From assembly GCA_017165825.1 (NCBI GenBank), contig CM029386.1, forward strand, positions 12,358,682-12,422,681: a stretch of DNA of 64,000 bases, read 5' to 3'. Below the pieces are notes generated by a model. That model was given only the letters and a program-made list of their open reading frames with translations. It made no database searches and was not told the origin of the DNA. The translations under genes and the position numbers were made by a program. Below, piece after piece: positions 1-13,474 of the stretch; within the stretch, counting starts at the first letter, position 1, and each line of letters opens with the position of its first letter. The stretch is from Hepsetus odoe (taxonomy: Eukaryota; Chordata; Actinopteri; Characiformes; Hepsetidae).

Positions 1-714
1 TCACCACCTGCTGGACCAGGTGGAAACATAACTGGACATCTGTTCATTTGTCTGGTACTCATTGCACCTTAGTTCATCCTTAGGTTCCTACGTCAGCAAA
101 GGAGCTTTTCTTAACCGAGGCGTTAAGGAGCCTAGCCTTGTAACAAGGTGTCTCACATGCACGTTTCCACACTCCCACACTCCACGCACTTTGCTACAGG
201 AACTCTTGACAAACAGGCAGGAACTGTACGGTCCAGGGAAGCTTGATGGGTTTGAAAACACAGAATCGGAGTTTTCCTCCAATGAAGGTCATAATATCAA
301 AGAAGTTGCACATTCTCAGGCCAGCTATAGACTATTTTCAGCAGGTGGCTAAGAAGGTAAGACTGGGTTTGATGCTGGATGTTACTGAAACGTTTGGTTA
401 CATTGATGAGTTTAATCTAACTGCCTAACTAAATGTCAGATCATTTTAATGATTAAAACTGCACTTTGTGAGAAACTGTGTTGTAAGTACCCTGTAGAAA
501 TATCTAGATAAACTGAAGTGAGCTTAGTTAGAGTTCTTCAGGTCTTTTGTAATGTAATCATGTGTAATTTATCTCGCCTGTTGTTTCTGCTTAATCACGG
601 TCCAACATGCCAAATGTAGAACTGTTAAAAAGTGAAGAAAAACTTTATATTTAATACATTAGTTTGAGCGGGCAAACTTGCTGATGGTAATGTTTTCTCT
701 TTTTGTTTGGTTAG
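1..714 (+). other. slk: slk intron sequence upstream of the first exon in the window
   Basis: No exon is visible here. The first base after the acceptor TTAG at 711-714 begins the codons for HPFV, the end of the kinase domain, so the exon carrying the rest of kinase subdomain XI lies before the window. The short open frames in this stretch do not match SLK. A collagen-like string at positions 8-23 is a chance match. Confidence 0.6.
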
Positions 715-3700
715 CACCCATTTGTGAGCAGTGTTACCGATAACAAACCACTAAGAGAACTCATAGCAGAAGCAAAGGCTGAAGTCACAGAAGAAATAGA
801 GGAATCAAAAGAAGAGGAGGAAGAGGAAGATCATGAAGGACAGCTGGTGAGACAGAAAGCTGATTTAAGAAGCAACTTTAGATCTGAGTTTTTATTTTAG
901 ATTGTTGCTTTCAAAGCCATCGCAAAACAGTGAGTTTGCCATTAATTTTTATAAAGGTTAATTATAAATTGACAAATTGGCCACTAAATTGAAAACTTTT
1001 CATTCAACATTCACATGATCACAGTCCAATGTTGTAGAAGAAACATGACATTTCTCAAAAGATTTAAGAAAAGTCTGGTCTTTTGAAAATGTAATTTTGA
1101 ACATACTTTCATTATTTGACGTGATGTTTACGTTGTATTTGGGGAAGCATGAGACAGTTTTTGTCCGCTCACAGAGATGCTATGGGGTGGTTCTAGTACT
1201 TATTTTGTTATGAATGATCAACCTATGTTTTTAATGCTCACTTCCTCCACTTAGCTGCTTCCTGGGCACAAGCGTGCTTCATCTGATGCCAGTGTTGGAA
1301 GCTCTGAGGATGAGAAGCTGTCCCAGTCTCCCTCTACACTGGAAGCTGTCCCGGAGAAAATTGAAGAGATGAGTGTTCTCAAGACGCAAGATGTGGAACT
1401 TGAAGATAACAAGATGGCTAAAGCAGAAACCCCCAAAGTAGAAGTGAATCACATCAAGGAACCAATAGAACCTGAAGTGAAAAAACCTGCAGATGTACCA
1501 AATTCTAATGTGAAACCTCAGGAACCAAATGAAGTTGAGAAGAACACTGTAGAAACTCCCGTCAAGGTTCTTAAACCAGAAGTACCACCCAGTCAGTTAG
1601 ATATAGAAAAGTCAGAAGAGGAAAGGATTGAGAAAGAACAGCCAATCCAAGACAGAGAGAAGGAGGTGGACACAGCTGAAAATGTCATTGTTATCCAGGA
1701 TAATGATAACGTGGAAAAGAAAGCACCTGTATCTGAGACCTCCACTGTGGGAGTGGATACACCAGCCGCTGAGGATGTTATAAAACAGGTTAAGGTAACC
1801 GTCGCAGTGCCCAAAGAGAAACCTACACCTCCCAGCTCCCCTATGAAAGAAGAGGAAAAAAGAGAAACTGCAGATGAAAAATCTGCCATGAAGCAGGAGA
1901 ATGAGACTCCTATAAAGCGAAGGTTTGAGAAGAAAAAGTCAGAATCAAGAATCAGCTCTCCAGCAGATAACAGTACCATAGATCTGAACCTGTCCATCTC
2001 CAGCTTTATAAGCAAATCTAAGGAGTCGGGATCCGTACAGGTAAGCGATTTTACTGTAACAATAAATGGGGGAGGGCACTTTTGGAAGGACTTTGCTAGA
2101 TGACTATGTCAGCTATTTGAAAGATACTGTAGTATTTGCTGAAGGTTAATAATTTTTAATAATATGATTACAGTTTTTTTATTTTTTTTAACTACACACT
2201 ACATCAGTTTCCTTTCAAAGAACTCATCAGGAAATTGCATGTAATGGTATTGAAAAATAATATTTATTTAAACTGTAGTTCATTTTTGTTGCCATAAAAA
2301 AATTGATATGTCTGTTTTAAAAATTTTTTTTATTTTAATCACACTTTTAGAATTGTGTTAATTTGTTAATTTTGGTGGTTGATTTCATGAAATCCTTCAA
2401 TTATTGCTTTTACAGGATACAAAGCGTCAGAAGAAGACTCTGAAGAAGACCCGCAAGTTTATTGTGGATGGAGTGGAAGTCAGCGTGACCACATCTAAAA
2501 TCATCACAGACAACGATGTCAAAAATGAGGAGATGAGATTCTTAAGGTGACCTCCTTGTTGTTACTCCCATTTTCATTTTATTTCATTTTATTTTGAATA
2601 CTACTTTCCATTTAACTGTGAGTAATATTCAACAGCGATGGGGAAAAAATATATACCTTTTTGCCTTGATGATGTCCTACAATGGTGCCTGTAAAAACCT
2701 GAAAAGTCTGTGTAGGTGTCAGAGACCACTTGCTTAATTAGCGCAGGTTAATACCCCAAGGGCTTAAGTGTCTTGTAAGCTTTTTTAGAATGACTGGATA
2801 AACTGAACAGGGTCAGCTGATTCTATTTACAGTTCAGAGACACTTCCATCTTGTACTCTTAGAAAGCGCACCACTGAAACAAATAGTTTTATGAATCTGC
2901 ATTAGTTTTAAGAGAGGTCAAAATGTAAGATTGTTGTAGTTTAAACCTCAAAGTAGTATTTGAACTCACAACATTCAATCACTTTTAATGAAAATATTGA
3001 TATAATTAATGTATATAATATTACAGGTAAAAATGATTTGTATCATGTACTTTTGTAATATTTTAGCTTTTTTTAAATGGACAATACATATTAGTCTGAT
3101 TTATTTTATTTTTATTTTTATTTATTTATTTATTTATTTATTTAAAACCTTGAGTGGAAGATTTAGCAAAACCCACTTCAGACAGGGTGGTGCTACTGTT
3201 TGATACCAGTGCTCCTCCATAAAGCATTTGTTCTGTAATTAAAGTAAAGCGTCTTTGCTGTTATTCTCAAAGACCTCATGATTAATCTTTTACGTGGCTT
3301 CAAATAAATTAAAAGTAAATGCATAATTCTGGAAGTATTTCCAGAAGAAGAACTGCTTAAAATGAACATTTTGCACATTTGCAGAATTACTCACAATTTA
3401 ATTGATGCAAATCCAATAAAGTGACAAAAGTCTTGATTTTTAAATGGCTTTGGCATGGAAAAGGAAAGACAGGATGTAGGCTGTTGTTGAATAGCACTTC
3501 CTCTCCATGTGCAGGAGCATATCCTGTTGAACAGCTTAAGTTCTTTTGGGGGTGATCCAGTGTTAGTATCACAAACTTATATTCACATTCTTATTCTCCA
3601 CAATGATTTAAAATACAAACATGAGGGTGGTGGTGGTCTAGTGGTAGGGTTCTTGCCTAAGGCCCTATAACTCAAGCGGTCCCAGGTTCGGATCCCACCT

Positions 3701-6700
3701 CTGGCACTACCACCACTGAGTCCCTGAGCAAGACCCTTAACCCTGAGTGTCTCCAGGGGGACTGTCCCTGTACTCAGGACATGGAAGTCGCTCTGGATAA
3801 GAGCGTCTGCTAAATGCTGTAAATGTAAACACTGAAGCCTCAGAGTTGTGCTTTTAATATGAACATGCATTTTTTGTTTGTGTCTGATAGGCGCCAAGAG
3901 CTAAGAGAACTGAGGCTATTGCAAAAAGAGGAACAGAGAGCCCAGCAGCAACTCAGCAACAAACTGCAGCAGCAGAAAGATCAGATGCATCGACGCTTTG
4001 AACAGGAAACCATGGTCAGTACCTACTAAAGGGTAGGGAGGTCTTCTGTAGCCAATGAGCACAGGAAAGGAATACTTCACACAAAATGATATATGATTAG
4101 CAGTGCATGCAAACCCATTGGGGGTAATAAGTATTATATTGATTATGTTAAATAGACTTTTTGGATTTGAAAAGATGTTAGCATAGTTCTGGAAAATCAT
4201 ATGTTCTTCAGAACAGATTAATCATATTCAGTAGTTATTCTGGACCGGAGTTCTGTAACTCTAAACTCTTTTTTTTTTTTATTTTAAAGAGTTCATACAC
4301 CGGCAAAAGTTGGGGTCACCTCTAGTTAAATTACCATTTTGATGATTTTTTAAAATAAAATAAGTAAAGACTGCATAGCGAACAGTAAAATATAGCAAGA
4401 ATATTTTTATTTATTTGCTGAATTTAATGTTATATTCTTTTTAATATTAGAAATAATTAAACCTTCCAAATAAATAAAAATATATGGCATTTTATTAAAA
4501 ATCAATACTTTTTATCAATATAATTTTAATTTTTTCATTATAATTTTATAAATGAATAAATACATGTCCAACCCCCTTTTCACAAACTGTGTGACATTTA
4601 GCTTTCAAAATGTTTTCTTCTTTCATTGCCACAACATGTCCTTGATGATTAGCAGCGAGAAAACTTAAGAAGCAATGCATCCTTTTCTTAAAATGCTTGT
4701 TTGTTTTGTTTTTTTTTTCCTGTGGACATATATTTGGCGGGGCAGTGGTGGCCTAGTGGTTAGGGTGTCGGCCACGTGATCAGAGGATTGGGGGTTCGAA
4801 CCCCTTCCCAATAGGTTGCCCTGGGGTACCCTTGAGCAAGGTGCCGTCCCTGTCCCGCTCCTCCTTGCGATGGGCTGGCGACCTGTCCAGGGTGCGTCCC
4901 CCGTCCTCGCCCTGTGTGCGCTGGATTGGACACCAGCACTCCCCCGCGACCCCGTTTGGGACAAGCAGCAGATAATGGATGGCATATATTTGGCAATCAT
5001 AGCTAGATTGTACAGTTTTTTGTTTAAAACACTTCAGCAGATGCGTAAAATGCTTTAAAAATTGTTGTGACGCTTACATCGATCTCTGACTTTTGTCATG
5101 ACAGTTATAGTGATGTGGGGGATTTGTTTTGGCTGACTAGCTTTTGTTGCATTTGCAGATTTTGTTTTGACTTCAACAGTTCTCCTTTACTTCTGTTTGT
5201 TAATGACATTTGAGGCAGTGATCGTATTACCAGCAGGAAGCATTTATATATTTCATTAGGAAGTGTTTATATCTTTAGTTTAAAATGGTTAGTCAGCCAT
5301 TCAGATGAGTCCGAGGCTGTTAAGTGTAAGCACAAATCCCTAAAAGTTTAAGGAGTCACAAAATTTATTTTGCTCTGAAATTGTTAACACCTGACAAGGA
5401 TAAAGCTCTTTTGAGTTTAATAACCTCAGAGCCATTAAAAACCACACTAGGGGTTGACATGCCATTTTTATTTCAGTTAATAGATAATTTTATATATATA
5501 TATATAAAAACAAGCATTTTTCACCCTAACCATTAACATTTCTCATTCTGATAATCAGGTTGAGTAAAGGCAATCATGCCTTCAGACATGTAGAAATGTA
5601 TCACATTTGGATTTGTGTAATCCAAACCTCCTGTAACAAATGTACTTTGGCCAGGATTGCTTTTAAGACAATCCTGAAGAAGGCATTAAAGAGTTTTTAT
5701 TTTTGTTTTGTTTACAGTAAATACACATTTGTCACTGTACAGACTTCTCTCTAGACTTTTTCAGTCTTTATTGTCAAATACAAAGTGTGGAGATCAAACT
5801 CCTTGCTTTCCAGGCAACCTTGGGAACATATAAATCTACGTAGAAGACAATGCTTTAAACATGTGATCAGATAATCTGACTAAAGACTAGTTAACTAGTT
5901 AACAGTTGTCTCACATGATTTCATCATGTGATTCATTTTGTCAAGTCTAATCTAAAGCGTGTTTCCTGTTAGAACGAAACTTTGTTCTCCATGTTTTGTT
6001 AATTTTGACAAAAAAAACAATGGAATTAAAATTATCTAAAATATAGTTCTAAAATCTTAAGATTTTTTTTTTGTCACATTATTTGGAACTTGCTTGATGC
6101 TCTGGGGAGTGTCTGTTCATTGAGACTATTGAGACCCAGCTGAAGCTTCTTTATTTGTGTCTCAGAGCAAGAAGCGTCAGTACGATACAGAGGTGGAGAA
6201 TCTGGAGCGGCAGCAGAAGCAGACCATTGAGCGACTGGAGCAAGAACACACCAACCGCCTCCGCGATGAGGCCAAAAGGATTAAAGCTGACCAGGACAAG
6301 GAGCTCTCCAAGTTCCAGAACATGCTGAAGAACCGCAAGAAAGAGGTATGAAAGAGGAAGGAAAGGGGAGGGAGAATGGGGTCCTTTATATTGTGGCACA
6401 GGATGGACTGTTTAACTTATCTAATCTAATAGTTGCTAAAAAAAATAATGACGATCACACTGACTCCTCTACTGTCTTCCAGTTTTTTTTTTGTGTTTTT
6501 TTTCGCTTGTTTTGTGTTTTTAAGGTGGTTAGTATAGACTGATTAGAAGTAACATTAAAACCACCCTATTTATGTAGTCTAAAACCGCATTGTGACCCAT
6601 CGAGGCATGTTTGCCCAGCACTTCCCCTCAGATGGTTGATCAGAATGAAATCTGGGGACCAAGTCCAAATTTTTAACTGTTTGTCTTGTTCCTCAAGCCA

Positions 6701-9700
6701 ATTTTTGTACATTCTTCTGCTGAAAGAGGCCACTGCCATTGGGGAAATCGGGTTGCCTTTAAACAAAGATAGGTCAGCAATGTTTCGGTAGGTGATAGTA
6801 ACATTCCCATAAACAGCAGGGCTGATCATTGCCCACAGCATCAGATTGCAGCCAACAGCTAATGTTTTTTCCATCCTGGTGCTACCTCTTCCTCAGAACA
6901 GCAATGTAACTTACTAGATCTTTGTTAATAAAAACCTCATCACCAGACTGGTCCACCTTCTTCTATAACTGGTGCAGCGGTAGCCTAGTGTTTAGGGACT
7001 AGGCCTCAGGACAGGAAGGTCATGGGTTTGAATCCCAGACCAGTAGTGAGCAAGCATCGTCGCCATGACTACCTACACTGGAAATGGTTTCCTCCTGCTA
7101 CACGGTGTGTATGTGTTAAGTGCGGAGAATGCAGTTTGTTGTGGATCACTGTGTGCTGTGCTGTGTGTTTACAATCACAAATAGTCACTTAAGTATTGTC
7201 CACTTTTGGCATTCACAAGCCCACTGTAGCGGTCAGCATGTGCAGTCTGCAGCTTTGCAGACCAATATGCAGTGAGCTGTGATCAACTGTATTCTAATAC
7301 CTTCCTGCTATAACTGGCGTTAACCAGTTTGTGTCACAGTACCTCTTCTGTTGGACTGAACCAGACAAGCTTGCCTCACACATTAATGAGCCTCGGGTGC
7401 TCAGGGCCCTGTTGCTGTTTTACAGTTTGTACTTTCTAAACGTCTTGTTTTGGACATGCTTTGACCCAGTCTTCTAGCCAGATCTAGTCGGATCTTATGC
7501 TATATTTTCCTGCTTCTGCTTTTAGCCGGTAGAATCTTCTGGCGCAAACAAGCCATGACATCCTCACCTGTAGCTCTTTATGTAACCAGGCTTAATTCAG
7601 GCTTAACCAGCCTAAATTCATTGAGCATCTTTAACCACTCAAACACTTGACAAATCCACATAGATCTTTGTAATCTCTCCTGCTTTTCACTCCTTTGACA
7701 TTCGTCGGCTTGCTCAGGAGATGGGACTCTCATCCAACTGTGTGCAAAAAGCAATCGTGAAACGTTTTAGAGAGGATTTAACCCAAGCACCACACGAAGA
7801 GGTAACTAGGTGCCATTACGACACAGATATGATTCATTTTTCTCTTGGTTGTTGGGAAACATATTGATTAGATGCGAGTTTGAGAGTGCACTTTTTTTTT
7901 TTTAATAGGAAGTTTTTTGCATGTGAATGAACATTTTATTTTTGTCTTTGGAGTGGCCTCAGTATCTCTTCTTGGTGGCACTACCCGTTTGCATTTTTAA
8001 TCCTTCTTATAGCTTTTTCCACACTCATTTTCACACTCTATTTTGTCTTTGTTAAGAATTTGCAAATATCAGAAATGCTACTGAGAATGAAAGTCAAAAA
8101 TGCACATAATTTTTAACAGAATGTAATAGAAAACAGTGCAAATCAAATGAAAATGTTTTTTTAAGATGATTAACATGTTAATTTTATTTTGGTAATAGTA
8201 ATTTTTAAATAACATGGGCTGGATACACATTTTTTTTCATGTAATTTTATTTTTAACTGTTTGTTTTTTTGTTTTTGTTTTTTAGCTTCTCTCCATTTTT
8301 AGCCTAGTATCTGCTTAGTAGGAAGCAAAATGATTTAATATTATCTGGCGTAGGATACTGTGAATATTAATACTAATTATAATACTACTTATAATATTAA
8401 TTATATTTTCCACTGTTGTTGCATTCACACTCAAAGTTAAACAATGAATATACATTTTATCATCATATTAACATATTATTTTCTTTTTGTTTCTTTGTGG
8501 ACTCATTCTAATCTCTGCATGTGTTTGTGTGTCTGCAGTGTATTGTGTTTAATTGAAGTTCTGCGCCATTGCCACTGCTTTTAGTTGTATTCTAACCCCA
8601 CAGGGTGTAGCGCATGTAATGATACAGTCTTTTCAGCTCTCCTCCTGCACACTCTTCAACGCCCCAATGCAGGACGTAAGTGCTAACCCTGTACTGTGAA
8701 CCTCTAATATGAAATCAACCTTTCTTTCTTTTCTTATAATACTAATTATGACCAGAATCTCTAAACTCTAAATTTATTCTCTCTTTACATTCATGACGTA
8801 TTTAATCAATCACCAATTTATTTGTTACCTGTGCTTTGCAAAGGCAGTCCTTACTCTCTCATAGCATCAAAAGAGGTGACTGGAGATCCATTTTGTTTTT
8901 CTTTGTCCAGTTTTTAGGTTTGTTATAAAATTTGGATTATTCGAAATGCTGCATGAAAGTATAAAGCCATTATATCAGTTCAACTTTTAAGGTTCAAGCT
9001 CAGCTTCTGGAGGGCCACTGCTTTGCATACTTGAGCATTTATCTAGAGTTGAGACGCCTCAAAATTGCACCGTTTTCTCACATGGTGGCTTCTTCACCCC
9101 ATTTAATATGTGGGCAAAATCTTGTTTGTTTACATCCTTGTTTGGATGGAAGCAAACAGTGATCAATGGTACAAAAAGGAAAAGTGTATTGAAATATATG
9201 TAACGATTCAATGACCATTTTTGATATTTCTAGATAAATCTATAAATGCGCCTGCCCTACATTTATCTGACTTAGCCAGATTAAGAAGTCACTTTATTGA
9301 TTCATTTAATAAGGTGCCTTAAAACAGGAAATACTTACACTGCTCAAACTGATCTGACTTTTAATAACTGGAGTGTGAGCCAGCTGAAATGAAAAGATCT
9401 TTTTTTTTTTGTTTGTTTTTTGCCGTCTTAGATTTTCCCGGGTTATGGGTATAAACTTTAATTCTTAGCTTCAAGTCTTTTGTTTTCTTTTTCCTGCCTC
9501 ATTTACATTTCCATCAAAATATGATTTACTAACACTCTTAACAATGCACTTGAAGGAACCATCTCTGAAAGCCACCTCAATTATTGTGCCAAAGGTTTAA
9601 AAAAGTGATACATCAGAGGAGTTTCCCCTTTAAACGTTATATAACTTTACAATAAAGTGCAAAGTTTCTATTTAACATCACTGGCCAAGTTCTATACAAG

Positions 9701-12700
9701 CTTACTATTTTTGGCTGGGGGTGTAATGTGAGATCAATTCTTAACAAGTTACTCAGGCAGTGTCCTCGGAGTCAAGGGGATATGAGGACTCGACAACAGC
9801 ACATGGTAGCGTGCTAAACTCTTTCACATGAGGCTCGGCTTTAGATTTGTACTGTGGCAAACTTATGACTATAAGATTCAATGAGTAGATGTTCACTAGC
9901 AAATACAATTATTCTAACAAAGGGCTTTAAGGAGTGAAAATCTTTGCCAAATGAATTTGAATAAATGTGAGCATTTTATTTCAACTATTGTGACCTTTAG
10001 TTAATTTGTTACTTATTAAAAAAGCAGGTTTATTTAGAGGAAAACTTTTTTTTTAAATAAATGATAAATGTACTAGTGACAGTGCCATGCTGGAAATTTA
10101 TTAAGTTCACAAATATATGTTAATGTCAGAATACAGACCTTTTAGATGTTCAAACTACTGTTCAACAACAAAAGGTTTTGGCAGAAAAAATGAAATATTA
10201 GCAAAAAAAACCATTTCTACTTAACGCAATAAAATGAAAACTTAAAAAAAGGCAAGATGTCCTCAGATTTCTAACTTAAAGACACTTCTGAACTCTTTTG
10301 TAACGCACTCTCTCTCTCTCTGCCTACAGGAGCAGGAGTTTTTACAGAAGCAGCAGCAGGAACTGGACTGCGCTCTAAAGAAGATCATACAGCAGCACAA
10401 ACATGAGTTGGCCACAGTGGAGAGAGATTGCCTCAACCACAAACAGCAGCTGCTCCGAGGTGAAGCCTTTAACACTCTGCTCCAGTCCCTTTCATCACCG
10501 TGACCTCTTTCGGTGATTGAACTAATGCAGATTTCATACAGATTTCGCTAATCTTCCTGGAACAGGGACGAGAATAGTGTCGATCACACATTCTACAATA
10601 TAAACCGTGTTTTCTTCCCCCAGACATGCAGTGCTCAGCAAATAGGAATGACTTCAATATATTTTCATGATATACAGTATAGGACTTTTTTTCGTTAACA
10701 TTTGTTTTGTTGGAACAGATGGAAAAAAGACCAGTAGTGCCACACTTTAATATTTACCATCAAAAACTATGAATGTGATGGTTTTTCTTCATTATATTAT
10801 TATATATTTATTATTATATATTTATATATGTGTTCTCATTTATTTATTTATTTATTTGTTTATTTATTTATTTATTAATAATGCATTGAGGTAGGGGAAC
10901 CACCCCCCAATTTCATTATACATTTGTACAATGGCAATAAAGCCTATTCTATTCTATTTCACAAATGGCACGGCACTGGTTCCGTTTTCAGTTCCAGGCT
11001 GTGTAATGCTGTTTGGTAAAGAAAAATGCAGTTGGTCAGTATTTTTTTTTTTTTTTTATATTTACTCTATCCACATTATATTTGATAAAGGAAATAGACT
11101 TTTGATAAATATTGTAATATTGCACTACATTTTTAACTGAATGCATCAAACTGCTGGTAGCTAAATTGCTTGGTTGCACAAGTTTCTTTATTCTCTGCCT
11201 TTCTTCTGAATGATTGAAAACCTTGTCTGCTGAAAGACCTTTACACTGAAGCTCTACAGGGGTGGAGGTATTTATTGAGAAACTGGCAGGATTGAAAACT
11301 AGGCTGGAGGTGGCTTTTTCCTCAGCCTGATAAAGCCATACCGCAGCAGCTAATCCTTGTCATGTGGCACCCATGCACTGCAGATCAGAGCCACAGCCAT
11401 TTTCTTCTGATCCTGCAGGTTAATGTTACCTTGACTCCCACTGCATTGAAGTCACCTCAGGTTGCTGGTGAAACCCCTGAATGAGAGAAAGAAAAAGCAT
11501 TAACCTTAAACTTCACTTAAGAATACTTATGGAACGATTCATCGGGCTATAATGAAATGCTGGTGTAAAAAATAAGAGCCAACACTGGTTTTATTTTGCC
11601 TACACCAGTATTTGCTCAGCTTTTATGTCTAATAGTAATAAAAGAGTTTGTTTGTTCCTGTACTTTGTGGTGACAAATTTATTTATGTGATCTCAGTAAT
11701 GTTTGAGATCAGTTATCATAGCACTCATCAGTTTTGCTGTTAACTCTATTCTGATTTTCCCCACAGCTCGAGAGGCAGCCATGTGGGAGCTGGAAGAGCG
11801 CCATCTACAGGAAAAGCACCAGCTCTACAAGCAGCAGCTCAAAGATCAATACTTCATGCAGAGACATCAGCTGCTCAAGAGACACGAGAAGGTTTGTCTG
11901 CTGTTCTCAAATCAGACATCGCAGTTATCAGGTGCCTCAAAGTTGCAGAGAAACGCTACATTCACCTGAAAATAATTGACCTACAGGAAATGGAGCAGAT
12001 GCATCGGTATAACCAGCGCCTGATCGAGGAGATGAAAACAAAGCAGACACAAGAAAGAACCAGACTACCCAAGATCCAGCGCAGCGAGGCTAAGACACGG
12101 ATGGCCATGTTTAAGAAGAGCCTGCGCATCACCTCCACCAGCCTCACACCTGAACAGGAGAGGGAGAAGATCAAACAGGTCGGTGGTCAAACCCGGTCCT
12201 TTCTGCTATGAAGGAGCTTTAATCTGTGACAATTAATGTGTGTGTTACGCCTTAAATCACACGAAAAAACGTTTTTGCGCTGATTGGCTTGTGTCTGTGT
12301 GTGCTGAGCAGTTTGCAGCACAGGAGGAGAAGAGGCAGAAGAACGAAAGGCTCCATCAGCATCAGAAACACGAGAACCAGATGAGAGACCTGCAGCTGCA
12401 GTGTGATGCTAACGTCAGAGAGCTGCAGCAGTTGCAGGTGCATTTAAATACGATTATCTTGGTAGACAGTATATCCTTACTGTCCACTTTATTAGAAACA
12501 CCTTGTACTTGGGAACACCTATAGCTCTCTTTCCACTTGAAATAATGTGCAGGCTGCATCATTGTCATCGCAACAGTGATGGGAAGCACTGGTAGGTCTG
12601 TATTAGGCACAGAGGTACTGTTTTTATGTCATTTTCACTGCTGGATTGAGATCCATCATCCAAAAATCTCCAACCAAAAGCAGCTCTATGATCAAGAATG

Positions 12701-13452
12701 GATCTGCAAAGGACCAGACAAGTTCAAGTTTGGTGTTTTTGATAAAGCGCATTGAGTGTACATGCACCTGTGAACGCTGACCTCCCCTTTCATGTGTGTT
12801 GTCAGAACGAGAAATGTCATCTGCTGATCGAACATGAAACGCAGAAGCTAAAGGAGCTAGATGAAGAGCACACCACAGAGCTGAAGGACTGGAGAGACAA
12901 ACTGCGACCTAGAAAGAAGGTTGGTGTCTACTAGGCACACATGAGCACTGAAGCTCTGTACTGTAGCTAAACCTGGTCCTGCATGTCCAAACAATCGCAC
13001 ATACATCATTGTTCCAAACGTTGGAAACTCCCTGTAATTTTATCACATTAGATCTTTATATTAACATTATCATCAGAGTTTCTAGCTGTTCTAAAAATAC
13101 CCCGGTGTCAAGTTTTAATATTTAAATATTTCTTACGCTGGATCTATAAAATAAAATAAAAATGACAATAAAAAGTGATTCCAAATTTGTGAATGTACCT
13201 TCAGGGTGCATCAGAGGTGGTTGGTCCTTTATTTTTTTTTTTATGCAGTTACGATATTTTACGAAATTCTTTTTTTCACTGAAACTGTGTGTGTGCTGTT
13301 TTTAGGCTCTGGAAGAGGAGTTTGCAAGGAAGCTTCAGGAGCAGGAGGTCTTCTTTAAAATGAGCGGGGAGTCCGAGTGCCTTAATCCGTCCACCCAGAG
13401 CCGCATCTCCAAGTTCTACCCCGTCCCCAGCGTCCACTCCACTGGGTTTTAA
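715..13452 (+). CDS. slk: STE20-like serine/threonine kinase, 3' part (C-terminal 728 residues)
   Basis: Eleven constitutive coding exons: 715-846, 1255-2040, 2416-2546, 3891-4014, 6166-6345, 10330-10459, 11767-11891, 11987-12178, 12312-12437, 12806-12919 and 13306-13452. They join with consistent phase into 728 codons plus stop TAA. The first exon opens with HPFV, the end of the kinase domain, followed by an acidic stretch. Exon 1255-2040 encodes the poorly conserved acidic/Lys-rich linker and ends in the conserved block DLNLSISSFISK. From 2416 on, the protein is the long coiled-coil ATH/PKK region (KKTLKKTRKFIVDGVEVSVT, EQEHTNRLRDEAKRIK, KDQYFMQRHQLLKRHEK, LPKIQRSEAKTRMAMFKKSL), ending SRISKFYPVPSVHSTGF as in vertebrate SLK. 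SLK is a cytosolic GCK-group kinase that phosphorylates ERM proteins and acts in adhesion turnover, the spindle and apoptosis; the coiled coil mediates homodimerisation. STK10 is the closest alternative but matches less well at the C-terminus. The kinase domain proper is outside the window. Confidence 0.96.
3112..3145. repeat. (TTTA)n tract in an slk intron
   Basis: Eight or so TTTA units; a similar tract lies near 10838-10877 in another slk intron. Confidence 0.85.
3627..3830 (+). mobile_element. V-SINE-like element
   Basis: A-box-like GTGGTCTAGTGGTAG and B-box GGTTCGGATCCC, followed by the widely shared fish 3' end CTCTGGATAAGAGCGTCTGC and TAAATG repeats. In the slk intron just before exon 3891. 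Confidence 0.85.
4739..4982 (+). mobile_element. Full-length tRNA-derived SINE, short-tail family, with target duplication
   Basis: Pol III A box (TGGCCTAGTGG) and B box (GGGTTCGAACCCC), then a body containing CTGGCGACCTGTCCAGGG and a 3' end GGACAAGCAGCAGATAATGG. Flanked by identical CATATATTTGGC at 4727-4738 and 4983-4994, which marks retroposition. Confidence 0.9.
6546..7600 (-). mobile_element. Degraded mariner-like DNA transposon (antisense), split by a SINE
   Basis: On + it reads like the antisense of a common fish mariner element: ATTAAAACCACC near the end, CTGCTGAAAGAGGCCACTGC, CAGACTGGTCCACCTTCTTC and TGACCCAGTCTTCTAGCCAG. No open transposase remains. The family call is from recall of the consensus. 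Confidence 0.6.
6971..7190 (+). mobile_element. tRNA-derived SINE (long-tail family) nested in a mariner remnant
   Basis: A-box-like TAGCCTAGTGT and B-box-like GGGTTTGAATCCC, then the family body with CACTGTGTGCTGTGCTGTG. Diverged. It interrupts the mariner-like sequence 6546-7600. Confidence 0.75.
7718..7801 (+). CDS. slk: slk alternative in-frame cassette exon in the coiled-coil region
   Basis: An 84-nt open stretch lies in the 4-kb intron 6346-10329, bounded by an acceptor ending TGCTCAG and a donor GGTAACT, with phase 0 at both sides. It encodes 28 residues whose second half, KAIVKRFREDLTQAPHEE, aligns position by position with the end of the optional 31-residue segment of mammalian SLK (recalled as KELMKRRKEELAQSQHAQ). 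It sits at the same place, between KNRKKE and EQEF. The first ten residues are not conserved. Inclusion would lengthen the coiled coil by 28 residues. Splice-site quality is moderate and no transcript evidence is available here. Confidence 0.6.
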
Positions 13453-13474
13453 CACACACACACACACACACACA
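13453..13474. repeat. (CA)n tract directly after the slk stop codon
   Basis: About 11 CA units directly following TAA at 13450-13452, the first bases of the slk 3' UTR. Confidence 0.9.

Noticed and set aside
1..46. Collagen-like codons CCACCTGCTGGACCAGG at the start of the window
   Set aside because: No splice sites and no continuing Gly-X-Y; it lies in an slk intron.
4739..5058. Open frames of 78-111 codons on both strands
   Set aside because: They are translations of the SINE at 4739-4982.
8600..8690. Possible extra slk exon (TTTTCAG ... AGGAC|GTAAGT)
   Set aside because: The enclosed codons (reading about LLLHTLQRPNAG) do not resemble SLK and would break phase with the flanking exons.
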